Origin: Nitrospirota bacterium
Lineage (GTDB): Bacteria; Nitrospirota; Thermodesulfovibrionia; Thermodesulfovibrionales; JdFR-85
NCBI GenBank assembly: GCA_015484595.1
Contig: WFMM01000053.1
Location: 1 to 55,733 of the forward strand
Length of the DNA: 55,733 nucleotides
Direction of reading: 5' to 3'
Shown: positions 25,694 to 33,797 of the stretch, one piece after another
Layout: each line of letters opens with the position of its first letter
Numbering within the stretch: the stretch's first letter is position 1
Notes under the pieces: generated by a model
The model's input: only the letters and a program-made list of their open reading frames with translations
What the model was told of the DNA's origin: nothing
Database searches by the model: none
Program-made: the position numbers and the translations under genes

Positions 25694-25839
25694 TTAAGGG
25701 TGTAGGGTGTAGCGTGTAGGGAGTAGTTATTAGTTTTGAGTGCATAGTTTTTAGTGCTTAGTAAAAAAACACAGCAACTCAAAATTCAACACTCAACACT
25801 CAAAACTCAACACTCAACTACCCCCTACTCCCTACTCCC
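25694..25839 (-). repeat. composite intergenic repeat element, copy E (reverse orientation)
   Basis: Plus-strand reading: GGTGTAG heptamers, the reversed core (TTTTGAGTGCATAGTTTTTA), CTCAACA/CTCAAAA heptamers, then ACTCCCT heptamers up to the tsaB stop. The nonamer and TTTAGAA modules are absent. It fills the tsaB-ychF spacer. Confidence 0.87.
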
Positions 25840-26526
25840 TCAGCCCTGTCTTTTTAATTCGGCTTCTGATGGCCTTATGTAAAGGGGTGTAAGGGTTGCT
25901 GGGTCTGAAAATTCACCCCTCTGTGCCTTTTTCATTGAAGCCCAGGCAAGTGCTGAGGGCAGAGGGTGCATAAGGGCTCCCTCTGCAAACACTGCCATAT
26001 CGGAAAGCTCCCTTTTTATAACATCTCTGTATCGCTCTGTGCCAGTGCCTGCAAAGAGGGTTTTGTCTTTAATCATGGAGATAATCCTCTCAACTGGACT
26101 AACGCTGTCCTCTGTAAGCCTTTCTATCTCACCACCCTGAGCCCTGAAAAGGGCACCATAGACCTCCTTCTTTCTTGCGTCAAACAAAGGACAAATTGTG
26201 TAGCTTGAATGAATAAACTGATGGGCAAAGGCCTCAAGAGAGGACAGGGCCACCACTGGTTTTCCTGTGGAAAAACAAAGTCCCTTTACAGTGCTCAGGC
26301 CAACCCTGAGCCCTGTAAAAGAGCCAGGCCCTATGGAGATGCTGAAGAAATCTACATCCCTTATGTTAAGTGATGTAAGCCTGAGCATATGCTGGATGGA
26401 AGGCACAATAGAGGCAGAGTGCCTCCTCTGGCTACCAAACCGTGCCTCTGCAAGCAGGCCCCTGTGGCTGTCAAAGAGACAGACCCCACCGACCTCAGAA
26501 GATGTCTCAATTGCAAGGGTAAGCAT
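25840..26526 (-). CDS. tsaB: tRNA threonylcarbamoyladenosine biosynthesis protein TsaB
   Basis: 228 residues of the ASKHA fold: MLTLAIETSSEVGGVCLFD at the N-terminus, the RHSASIVPSIQHML segment, and ISIGPGSFTGLRVGLSTVKGL (about 63-83). TsaB is the non-catalytic partner of TsaD in making the t6A modification of ANN-decoding tRNAs. tsaD and tsaE are not in the window. Confidence 0.94.
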   Translation of the reverse strand: MLTLAIETSSEVGGVCLFDSHRGLLAEARFGSQRRHSASIVPSIQHMLRLTSLNIRDVDFFSISIGPGSFTGLRVGLSTVKGLCFSTGKPVVALSSLEAFAHQFIHSSYTICPLFDARKKEVYGALFRAQGGEIERLTEDSVSPVERIISMIKDKTLFAGTGTERYRDVIKRELSDMAVFAEGALMHPLPSALAWASMKKAQRGEFSDPATLTPLYIRPSEAELKRQG

Positions 26527-26535
26527 AGTTAATAC

Positions 26536-26588
26536 CGTTTGAGCTGTTTGAACAGTTTGAACCGTTTGAACCGTTCGAGCCGTTTGAA
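26536..26588. repeat. GTTTGAACC nonamer microsatellite
   Basis: About six imperfect 9-bp units (GTTTGAGCT, GTTTGAACA, GTTTGAACC, GTTCGAGCC and so on) fill the gap between tsaB and the TPR gene. The sequence differs from the other modules but has the same 9-bp period. Confidence 0.8.
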
Positions 26589-26589
26589 C

Positions 26590-27312
26590 TTATTTTTTTA
26601 ACCTTGCCCTCAGGATACCAAGGTATTTGTTAAGAAAGTGGTCTCTCGATAAAAAGGGTATAACCGGAGCACTTCTTACACCCAGGAGGTTTAACTGCTC
26701 TATAATTGCCTTGTCTGACGGATCGTATCCAAGCCCTACCCTGAAGGACTTAATAGCAGCCCTTTTGTCACCTTTAAGTAGCTGAACCTTGCCAAGGTGA
26801 AGGTACAGGGTAGAGAGGATAACCTCTGAGCCAACGGTTCTTGAGGCCTTTTTTATGGCCTTTTTACAGTGCCTCAGGGCCTCATCAATCAGCCCCTTTT
26901 CGGCAATCAGGTATCCGTAATAGGAGTTTAACATTGGGTCATCAGGTAGTTCCTTCAGGGCATTCCGTGCTATCTCTGTGGCATCCTCTAACTGACCCTT
27001 TGAGATAAGGCGGTTTATTTCTCTGAAGATGGTCTCCCTTGCCTCTAAGAAGAAGTTGTTTTTCTTTATCTTTTCAACCACGCTCTGGTGCTGTTTGTTC
27101 ATCAGGTCATTGAGGTCTGCATCCCTTTCAAGCACCTTCTGGGTGATGGTCTTTACATGTTTTCCGCTTTTGTAAACCGAGGTCTTTATGAGGATGTTTT
27201 CCTTTTCATACTTGTCTGTAATAATAAAGTATTCGCTTCCCTGGTGAGAGAGTTTTGTATTAAACTGACGGTCTTTGCTTGAGGTGATCTTTATAATGCC
27301 ACGCTTTTCCAT
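26590..27312 (-). CDS. TPR-containing protein of unknown function
   Basis: 240 residues. The N-terminal 75 residues form a beta-rich, lysine-rich domain (IIKITSSKDRQFNTKLSHQG, YIFIITDKY-like strands, then KTITQKVLERDADLNDLM) that I do not recognise. Three or four tetratricopeptide-type helix pairs follow (GQLEDATEIARNALKELPDD, GLIDEALRHCKKAIKKA, GDKRAAIKSFRVGLGYDPSD). There is no signal peptide or membrane segment. It sits between the histidine kinase and tsaB on the same strand, about 40 nt downstream of the kinase, and may be co-transcribed. Probably a cytoplasmic scaffold. Confidence 0.7.
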   Translation of the reverse strand: MEKRGIIKITSSKDRQFNTKLSHQGSEYFIITDKYEKENILIKTSVYKSGKHVKTITQKVLERDADLNDLMNKQHQSVVEKIKKNNFFLEARETIFREINRLISKGQLEDATEIARNALKELPDDPMLNSYYGYLIAEKGLIDEALRHCKKAIKKASRTVGSEVILSTLYLHLGKVQLLKGDKRAAIKSFRVGLGYDPSDKAIIEQLNLLGVRSAPVIPFLSRDHFLNKYLGILRARLKK

Positions 27313-27354
27313 AGGTTGATAATTCTTTAAGATGAAGCTTAATGAGTTTTATTA

Positions 27355-28749
27355 TTATAACCTTATTGGCAGGACAAATGTTACCTTTGTTCCCTTTCCC
27401 TTTTTGCTTTCTATGCTTACCTGTCCACCGTGTTCGTCTATCACCTTTCTGGTCATGGCAAGACCAAGGCCAAGACCCTGCTGTTTGGTGGTAAAAAAGG
27501 GTTCGAATACCTTTGGAAGCAGTGTCTCTTCTATCCCTTCTCCTGTGTCTGTGATGGATATGGAAACGCTCTTTCTGGCATCGTCTCTGGATACCTCAAC
27601 CGTAAGTGTTCCACCTTCTTTCATGGCATCTATTGCATTTACCAGTGCGTTAAAGAGACAGGTCTTTATGAGCTCTGCATCAAGCTCTAAAAGGGCCGGG
27701 TCACCTGGATAGTTTCGTACAATCTTTATGCCTGCCCTTTCAGCCTTTGCCATTATAAGCGAGAGGGTGTCTTCCACAAGGGCCACCACATCAACCCTGG
27801 ATGGCTTGAGCCTGAGGGGTTTTCCGTACTGGAGGAAGTTTTCAACCAGGCTATCAAGTCTTTTTATCTCCTGCTTTATGTTTTTAAGGAGCTCCTCTGT
27901 ATCACCACTACAGTGTCCCTTAAGGTGGTCAATGCTAAGGCTTATAAAATTAAGGGGGTTTCTTATCTCGTGTGCCACAGAGCGTGACAGCTCTCCAATG
28001 GTGGATAGGTGCTCGGCCTCCCTCAGCTTTTGCTCCATCCTCCTGAACTCCCTGAGCTTCCTTATCATCTGGTTGAAGCTTTCCTTAAGCTGGCCTACCT
28101 CGTCTTTTTCAGTGACCTCAAGCTCTATGTCAAGGTCTCCTGAGGCAACCCTCCTTGAGGCAGTGACGAGCTCTTTTATGGGGCGGGTGTATCTTTTTGA
28201 AAGCCACACAGTGATTATAAACCCTACGAGCAGGATTAACAGGGTAACCACGATGCGGAGTTCGAAGTTCTTTTTCAGAAAGGAAAGGGTATCCCTGTTA
28301 CTGACCGTGACATGTACATATCCCTGGTGCTCTCCTTTTATGACTATTGGAAGGACGATGTGATAAAGGTCGCCCTCCCTGGTGACAAACTCTCCAAGCT
28401 CCGACTTAAAGACAAGCTCTGTGATGTTTTCAGGTGCAGGCTCTCCTACCTTTAAGGGATTTGAGCTTGCCCTTACCTTTATCTGACTGTCTATGATGCT
28501 TATCTCACTTACTCCCCTGGACTTGAGTCTTTTCAGATAACGATACAGTTCCATTATGTCCTGTCCCTCGGTCTTTGATATCTCCTGTATTGCAAGGTGT
28601 ATTGCCTCGGTAATCTCGGTGGTCTTTTTCTGAAGCTTCTGAAGAAGGAGCCTCTCGGAGTATATACCAAAAAGGGTCATCATCAGAAGCAGAGAGGCAC
28701 TGAGTGACAGGATCATTATGATTAGTTTTTTGTTAAGACTCCAGCGCAT
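27355..28749 (-). CDS. membrane sensor histidine kinase
   Basis: 464 residues. A first membrane helix (about 9-31), an extracytoplasmic domain of about 130 residues, a second helix (about 165-187) and HAMP (RPIKELVTASRRVASGDLDI) are followed by HisKA with the phospho-acceptor in SVAHEIRNPLNFIS (near 265) and an ATPase domain with N (NALVNAIDA), G1 (DTGEGI) and G2 (QGLGLGLA) boxes. The ATG lies inside the end of mnmA (17-nt overlap). No response regulator is adjacent; the HEIRNPL/GLGLGLA type often acts with NtrC-like regulators. Signal unknown. Confidence 0.92.
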   Translation of the reverse strand: MRWSLNKKLIIMILSLSASLLLMMTLFGIYSERLLLQKLQKKTTEITEAIHLAIQEISKTEGQDIMELYRYLKRLKSRGVSEISIIDSQIKVRASSNPLKVGEPAPENITELVFKSELGEFVTREGDLYHIVLPIVIKGEHQGYVHVTVSNRDTLSFLKKNFELRIVVTLLILLVGFIITVWLSKRYTRPIKELVTASRRVASGDLDIELEVTEKDEVGQLKESFNQMIRKLREFRRMEQKLREAEHLSTIGELSRSVAHEIRNPLNFISLSIDHLKGHCSGDTEELLKNIKQEIKRLDSLVENFLQYGKPLRLKPSRVDVVALVEDTLSLIMAKAERAGIKIVRNYPGDPALLELDAELIKTCLFNALVNAIDAMKEGGTLTVEVSRDDARKSVSISITDTGEGIEETLLPKVFEPFFTTKQQGLGLGLAMTRKVIDEHGGQVSIESKKGKGTKVTFVLPIRL

Positions 28750-29803
28750 ACTCCTCCTCTGAAATTATACCACCACCTACCACAATGTCTTGGGCGTAAA
28801 AAACCGCTGACTGCCCTGGTGCTGGCGCCCACTGGGGATTTTCAAATCTCAGAAGACAGCTGTCTTTACGGATATCAAGAAGCTCTGCAGGCTCGTCCCT
28901 CATCATTGACCTGACCTTTGCGGTGACCCTCTGCACAGGGCTTGTTAGCCAGTTTACCTCTTTTACATAGACATCTCTTCTGTAGGCAAGCTCCCTTGGC
29001 CCCACATATATGGCGTTTTCCTCAGGTGATATCCTGATTACATAAAGAGGCTCTGTGTGAGGGATGTTAATGCCTCTGCGCTGTCCCATGGTAAAGTGAA
29101 ATATACCACTATGTGTGCCTATCTGTTTTCCCTTTATGTCATACACAGGGCCTGGCCGTTCAGCCTCTGGTGCTATCTCCCTTATAAAGCCAGCATAGCC
29201 TGTCTCTCCGATAAAGCATATCTCAACGCTTTCTATCCTTTCTGAAGCAGGAAGCCTCAGTTTTCTTGCCAGTGCCCTTACCTCTGCCTTTTGCATGTAA
29301 CCAAGGGGAAAGATGCATCGGGAAAGGGTCTCAGTGCTTAAGACATAAAGAAAGTAGGACTGGTCTTTGGCAGGGTCGGATGCCCTGGCAAGGTGACTTA
29401 CACCGTTTATCCTTACGACCTTTGCATAGTGTCCTGTTGCAATAAACTCTGCCCCTTCCTCATTAGCAACCCTCTGGAGTAAAGGAAACTTTATGTGCTT
29501 ATTGCATAGAACGCAGGGGTTAGGGGTTATGCCTTTAAGGTAGCCCTCAACAAAGGGGTCTATCACCAGCTCCATAAACTCTTCTCTTGCGTTGAGCATT
29601 CTGTGGGGGATGTCAAGCATAGAGCAGGTCTCCTCTGCTGCCCTCACAGACTCAAGGCTACAGCAGGTCCTTGGATTTACCCTGCCTCTTGCCTCAAACA
29701 AAAGCAGACTAACCCCTATTACCTCGTAGCCCTCCTTTTTCAGCAGATAGGCAGCCACAGAGGAGTCAACACCACCGCTCATTCCAAGAACCACTCTTTT
29801 CAT
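28733..29803 (-). CDS. mnmA: tRNA-specific 2-thiouridylase MnmA
   Basis: 356 residues. PP-loop MSGGVDSSVAAYLL (about 8-21), nucleophilic Cys in TPNPCVLCNKHIKF (near 97) and the second Cys in SVEICFIGE (near 195), with the LYVIRI...GQSAVFY beta-barrel at the end. It makes 2-thiouridine at U34 of Lys/Glu/Gln tRNAs. The gene is followed without gap by the histidine kinase and preceded by a nonamer repeat. Confidence 0.97.
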   Translation of the reverse strand: MKRVVLGMSGGVDSSVAAYLLKKEGYEVIGVSLLLFEARGRVNPRTCCSLESVRAAEETCSMLDIPHRMLNAREEFMELVIDPFVEGYLKGITPNPCVLCNKHIKFPLLQRVANEEGAEFIATGHYAKVVRINGVSHLARASDPAKDQSYFLYVLSTETLSRCIFPLGYMQKAEVRALARKLRLPASERIESVEICFIGETGYAGFIREIAPEAERPGPVYDIKGKQIGTHSGIFHFTMGQRRGINIPHTEPLYVIRISPEENAIYVGPRELAYRRDVYVKEVNWLTSPVQRVTAKVRSMMRDEPAELLDIRKDSCLLRFENPQWAPAPGQSAVFYAQDIVVGGGIISEEEYALES

Positions 29804-29823
29804 TTAATTAATTATACACTTAT

Positions 29824-29922
29824 TGCGTTTAATGCGTTTATAGCGTTGATTGCGTTAGTTGCGTTAATTGCGTTAATAGCGTTTATCGCGTTTATCGCGT
29901 TGATTGCGTTGATAGCGTTTGA
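29824..29922. repeat. 11-unit NGCGTTNAT nonamer array
   Basis: Eleven head-to-tail 9-bp units, most of the form TGCGTTAAT, AGCGTTTAT, CGCGTTTAT or TGCGTTGAT, with variation only at positions 1 and 7-9. It is the same module as in copies B, C and D, here without the other modules. Read as protein on the minus strand it gives a meaningless repeat of Asn-Ala-Ile, which is why open frames across it are not genes. Confidence 0.92.
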
Positions 29923-30269
29923 TACTTTTACCTTATTTAATTTAAAATTGTTACAGGGATTAAATAACCAAACCCCAGTTCTTGATTTTCCTGAGAGGTC
30001 TCTTTTTGGGTATAGTTCATCTCTGAGTCCCCCAGGAAAAACTTCAGAAATTAGAATAGACAAAAAATTGACAGCTCGACAGAATTTTACTAGCTATTAA
30101 TCCTCTTTCGCTTTATAAAATGACGAAAAAAGCTTTGTATTTAGGGGAGTTAGGTTAATAGAGATATTCTGGCATTTATATTGCTATACATACTTAAACT
30201 GTCAGGTAATCCGGGTGTCTGTAAACGAGGCGCCCCTTTGAGCTAAAAAAAGAAGGGAGGTAAAAAGCC
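29923..30269. other. intergenic region upstream of the two-CW gene
   Basis: A+T-rich with no convincing coding frame. Near the right end GGGTGTC (about 30209-30215) can pair with GGCGCCC (about 30227-30233), counting G-T pairs, giving a leader hairpin. It is followed by GGGAGG, the ribosome binding site of the next gene. The half-site CTATACA of the lexA palindrome occurs near 30184, but only once. Confidence 0.4.
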
Positions 30270-30488
30270 ATGATGAACTGCTGGGAATTCAAGAAGTGTG
30301 GTCGTGACAAGTCAGGTGACTGTCCTGCCTATGTTAAAAGGGCTGGCAAGGTATGCTGGATAGTGGCAGGAACCATGTGTGGTGGTCAGGTGCAGGGCAC
30401 CTTTGCAAAAAAGATTCGCACCTGCATAGATTGTGACTTTTATAAGTACATAAACAAGAGGGCAAGGGAAAGGCTTGCTGTAAAATAA
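30270..30488 (+). CDS. small cysteine-rich two-CW domain protein
   Basis: 72 residues. It begins NCWEFKKCGRDKSGDCPAY and has further cysteines in KVCWIVAGTMCGG and RTCIDCDFYKYI, so two C-W pairs and eight or nine cysteines suggest a metal (zinc or Fe-S) site. Such short proteins are common in anaerobes, alone or fused to sensor domains; their job is unknown. GGGAGG lies nine bases before the ATG. It precedes the rnf operon by 320 bp with a hairpin and promoter between, so it is probably a separate unit. Confidence 0.75.
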   Translation: MMNCWEFKKCGRDKSGDCPAYVKRAGKVCWIVAGTMCGGQVQGTFAKKIRTCIDCDFYKYINKRARERLAVK

Positions 30489-30531
30489 AGGATTATTGTG
30501 ATTATTATTTCTTTTCTATGTATAGAAATAG

Positions 30532-30563
30532 AGGGCCATCTTTATATAAGTGAAGGTGGCCCT
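30532..30563 (+). terminator. stem-loop after the two-CW gene
   Basis: AGGGCCATCTT (30532-30542) pairs with AAGGTGGCCCT (30553-30563), with one G-T pair and a 10-base loop. There is no T-run after it, so it may be a processing or weak terminator hairpin. The rest of 30489-30810 is A+T-rich with no gene. Confidence 0.5.
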
Positions 30564-30738
30564 GCATATTAGTGTCCAGCCTTATTCAGATAGGCATCCT
30601 TTAAAAATACCCCTCACACCACTTTGGTAGACCTCTCACTTGCTAAGACCCTGCAGGACCCTGTTTAATATGCTTTAGTAAGATTCCAAAACGATAAGAT
30701 ATCTAAATCTTTTCATAATGATTATAAATTATCTGATC

Positions 30739-30767
30739 TTGACTAAATACATTTAGTAATGTTATTA
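30739..30767 (+). promoter_or_regulatory. putative rnf promoter with palindromic operator
   Basis: TTGACT at 30739-30744 and TTATTA at 30762-30767 (17-bp spacer). ACTAAAT (30742-30748) and ATTTAGT (30751-30757) form a perfect inverted repeat around AC, overlapping the -35. The geometry suits a dimeric repressor or activator; the regulator is unknown. Confidence 0.45.
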
Positions 30768-30810
30768 CTTATAGGTTTTTTTACCTACTCCAATTAGTAG
30801 AGGAGGTCAA

Positions 30811-32118
30811 ATGGCACTTCTTACATTCAAAGGTGGTGTTCACCCTCCGGATAACAAGGAACTGGCAGCAGGAGCTGCTATAAAAGAGGCCCAGCCACCA
30901 AAGCAGGCAGTCATTCCCCTCAGTCAGCACATAGGTGCACCCTGTAACTGTGTGGTTGAGGTTGGACAGGAGGTAAAGAAGGGACAACTCATTGGTGAGC
31001 CAACGGCCTTTGTTTCAGCACCAGTTCATGCCTCAGTCTCTGGCAAGGTGGTTGCTATTACGCAGGTTCCCAATGCCATGGGCAGGATGGTTCAGGCCGT
31101 GGTCGTGGAAAACGACGGTAAGGAGGAGTGGACACAGCTACAGGACAACCCGGATTACATGAGTCTTTCACCTGATGAGCTCAAGGAAAAGATAAAGAAT
31201 GCAGGCATCGTGGGAATGGGTGGTGCTACATTTCCAACCCATGTGAAGCTTTCTCCACCAAAGGAAAAACCCATTGATGTGGTGATCATAAACGGTGCCG
31301 AGTGTGAGCCCTATTTAACGGCTGACCACCGCCTGATGGTTGAAAGACCTGAGGATGTGGTCGAGGGGCTTAAGATACTCATGAAGGTGCTTGGCGTAAG
31401 CAGGGGATACATTGGTATAGAGAACAACAAACCCGATGCCATAGAGAAGATGACAGAGGCAGCCTCAAGGGAGCCAAACATAGAGGTCAAGGCCCTTCAG
31501 GTAAAGTACCCGCAGGGTGCTGAGAAGATGCTCATCAAGGCGATAGTTGACCGTGAGGTACCTGCTGGTGGGCTTCCCATGGATGTGGGGGTGGTTGTTC
31601 AGAATGTGGGTACAGCAGTGGCAATCTTTGAGGCCTGCCGTTACGGAAAGCCCCTGATTGAAAGGGTAGTCACCGTGACAGGCAGAGGGGTCAAACAGCC
31701 AGGTAATCTTCTTGCAAGGATTGGAACTCCGATTGGCCAGTTGATAGAGGAGTGTGGAGGCTTTTCTGACAGCCCAAAGAAGGTGATACTTGGTGGACCC
31801 ATGATGGGCTTTGCCCAGTTTTCCCTTGATGTGCCTGTAACGAAGGGGACATCAGGGGTGCTCGTGCTTTCTGAGAAGGAGTATGTCTCGGCAGAAAAGT
31901 ATGGCCCCTGTATACGATGTGGCAGGTGTGTGGATGCCTGTCCAATGGGGCTTATGCCTTTGATGTTGAGTCTGCTATCAGAAAAGGGGTTTTACGAAGA
32001 CACAAAGGAGTACAACATTATGGACTGCTTTGAGTGTGGAAGTTGCACCTATGTCTGTCCTGCTAAGAGACCCATCGTCCAACACATAAGACTTGCTAAG
32101 TCTTTAATCAAGAGATAA
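30811..32118 (+). CDS. rnfC: Rnf complex subunit RnfC
   Basis: 435 residues. N-terminal FKGGVHPPDNKE, an NADH/FMN-binding Rossmann part (GMGGATFPTHVKLSP, about 135-149; NGAECEPYLTADHRLM) and two C-terminal ferredoxin motifs CIRCGRCVDACPMGL and CFECGSCTYVCPAKRP. RnfC is the peripheral NADH-oxidising subunit of the ferredoxin:NAD+ oxidoreductase that couples electron flow to Na+ or H+ transport. It is the first gene of rnfCDGEAB; RBS AGGAGG. The order equals that of Acetobacterium woodii. Confidence 0.97.
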   Translation: MALLTFKGGVHPPDNKELAAGAAIKEAQPPKQAVIPLSQHIGAPCNCVVEVGQEVKKGQLIGEPTAFVSAPVHASVSGKVVAITQVPNAMGRMVQAVVVENDGKEEWTQLQDNPDYMSLSPDELKEKIKNAGIVGMGGATFPTHVKLSPPKEKPIDVVIINGAECEPYLTADHRLMVERPEDVVEGLKILMKVLGVSRGYIGIENNKPDAIEKMTEAASREPNIEVKALQVKYPQGAEKMLIKAIVDREVPAGGLPMDVGVVVQNVGTAVAIFEACRYGKPLIERVVTVTGRGVKQPGNLLARIGTPIGQLIEECGGFSDSPKKVILGGPMMGFAQFSLDVPVTKGTSGVLVLSEKEYVSAEKYGPCIRCGRCVDACPMGLMPLMLSLLSEKGFYEDTKEYNIMDCFECGSCTYVCPAKRPIVQHIRLAKSLIKR

Positions 32119-32130
32119 AGGAGTGATAGG

Positions 32131-33141
32131 ATGGCGGTTACAAACAGGCAACAGGAACTGGTTGTTACAGTAAGCCCCCATGTAAGAAGCGAAGAGTCCA
32201 CGGCAAAGATAATGTGGACTGTTACCCTCAGTCTTTTGCCAGCCTTTGTAATGGCTGTATATTACTTTGGCCCAAGGGCAGTATATGTCACAGCACTTAC
32301 TGTGATTGGCTCATTGTTCAGTGAGTGGCTGATAGAGCGGATGGCAGGCAAAGAGATAACCCTTTCTGACGGAAGCGCCTTTTTGACAGGGGTGCTTCTT
32401 GGTATGAACCTTCCATCCTCTGTTCCCTTTTACATCCCTCTGGTTAGTTCTTTCGTGGCTGTGGCAATAACCAAACAGCTATTCGGAGGGCTTGGTTACA
32501 ATATCTTCAACCCTGCCCTTATAGGAAGGGCCTTTGCGCTGATTACATGGCCAAGGGCAATGACCACATGGTTTACCCCAACCGCAGCCTTTGTGGCAAT
32601 GGATGCAAAGACCACGGCAACCCCGCTTGGGATACTGAAGGAAGAGGGGATGCACAAGCTGCTTGAGGTCTTTGGCGACAAGATGCACCTTTATCAGAGT
32701 CTGCTCATGGGGCACAGGGCAGGCTCACTGGGTGAGACATCGGTGATAGCGATACTGATAGGCGCTGCCTTCCTCCTTTACAAAAGATACATATCACTTC
32801 ACATACCCCTTTCATTTATCGGCACTGTAGCAGTTCTTACATGGGCATTTGGTGGCAAACAGGGTCTTTTTACTGGTGACCCCATAGTCCACATCCTCAG
32901 TGGTGGTTTGATGCTTGGTGCCTTCTACATGGCAACCGACTATGTTACATGCCCAACGGTGAAGAAGGGACAGATAATATTCGGCATAGGCTGTGGTGCG
33001 TTGACGGCACTGATCAGGCTAAAGGCAGGTTACCCTGAGGGTGTCATGTTTGCCATACTGCTTATGAACTGTTTTACTCCGTTAATTGATCGCAATCTCA
33101 AGTCAAAGGTCTTTGGTGCCAGAAAGGAGGCATCTAAATGA
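32131..33141 (+). CDS. rnfD: Rnf complex subunit RnfD
   Basis: 336 residues with about nine membrane helices. Thr164 in KTTATPLG is the expected attachment site of covalent FMN (family motif SGATP-like). GGLGYNIFNPALIGRAFALI and FYMATDYVTCPT are family blocks. It starts 12 nt after rnfC and overlaps rnfG by 4 nt. An integral, ion-translocating part of the complex. Confidence 0.96.
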   Translation: MAVTNRQQELVVTVSPHVRSEESTAKIMWTVTLSLLPAFVMAVYYFGPRAVYVTALTVIGSLFSEWLIERMAGKEITLSDGSAFLTGVLLGMNLPSSVPFYIPLVSSFVAVAITKQLFGGLGYNIFNPALIGRAFALITWPRAMTTWFTPTAAFVAMDAKTTATPLGILKEEGMHKLLEVFGDKMHLYQSLLMGHRAGSLGETSVIAILIGAAFLLYKRYISLHIPLSFIGTVAVLTWAFGGKQGLFTGDPIVHILSGGLMLGAFYMATDYVTCPTVKKGQIIFGIGCGALTALIRLKAGYPEGVMFAILLMNCFTPLIDRNLKSKVFGARKEASK

Positions 33142-33797
33142 CATTTAAGGACATCCTGAAGATAACCTTCAACCTGGTGGTGCTTTACCTTGCTGGTGCA
33201 CTTTTGCTTGCTGCTGTGTACTCAAAAACAGCACCTGTTATTTATCAGAAGGTGCAGGAAGAAAAGGCAAGGACGCTCAGGGAGATGATGCCAGAGGCTC
33301 AGAACATCGTGAAACTCGGCGAGTGGCATCCCCACGAAAAGGAGGCCGAGTACTTTGAGGCTCAGAAATGTGGTCAGCTGAAGGTCAAAAAGGTAAAGGA
33401 TGAAAAGACTGGCAAAATGAAAGAGATAAAGCAGTGTATAAATCCCGAGACCATTGGTTACATTGTGCAGAGCTTTGCAAAGGGGTACTCAAGTTATATA
33501 GATATCTTCTTTTCTGTTGACAAGAACTTCGTCATCCAGAACCTCAATATCCTTGAGCAGCATGAAACCCCTGGTCTTGGTGATGCTGTCCAGAAGGACT
33601 GGTTTATGAAGCAGTTCAGGGGTAAGGATTTAGAGCATCTTGTGGTTGACAAGACAGGAACCAGAAAGGACTACATACAGGCCATCACTGGCGCTACCAT
33701 CTCTTCAAGGGCAGTAACCGAGGATGGTGTCAAGAAGGGAATTCTATTCCTTATGAAAGCCTTGAAGAAAGGAGAGGTGAAACATGGAGCATCATGA
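33138..33797 (+). CDS. rnfG: Rnf complex subunit RnfG
   Basis: 219 residues. One N-terminal membrane helix (about 9-31) anchors an extracytoplasmic FMN-binding domain; Thr187 in ITGATISSRAV is the flavinylation site. The HETPGLGD motif (near 152-159) is present. Covalent FMN implies an ApbE flavin transferase elsewhere, as none is in the window. It overlaps rnfE by 14 nt. Confidence 0.95.
   Translation: MTFKDILKITFNLVVLYLAGALLLAAVYSKTAPVIYQKVQEEKARTLREMMPEAQNIVKLGEWHPHEKEAEYFEAQKCGQLKVKKVKDEKTGKMKEIKQCINPETIGYIVQSFAKGYSSYIDIFFSVDKNFVIQNLNILEQHETPGLGDAVQKDWFMKQFRGKDLEHLVVDKTGTRKDYIQAITGATISSRAVTEDGVKKGILFLMKALKKGEVKHGAS

Noticed and set aside
29824-29922. Possible CRISPR array
   Set aside because: The units are 9 bp, contiguous and without unique spacers; no cas genes are present.
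29812-30063. Minus-strand open frame with many Asn-Ala-Ile repeats
   Set aside because: It is only the translation of the 9-bp nonamer array; no ribosome binding site and no homology.
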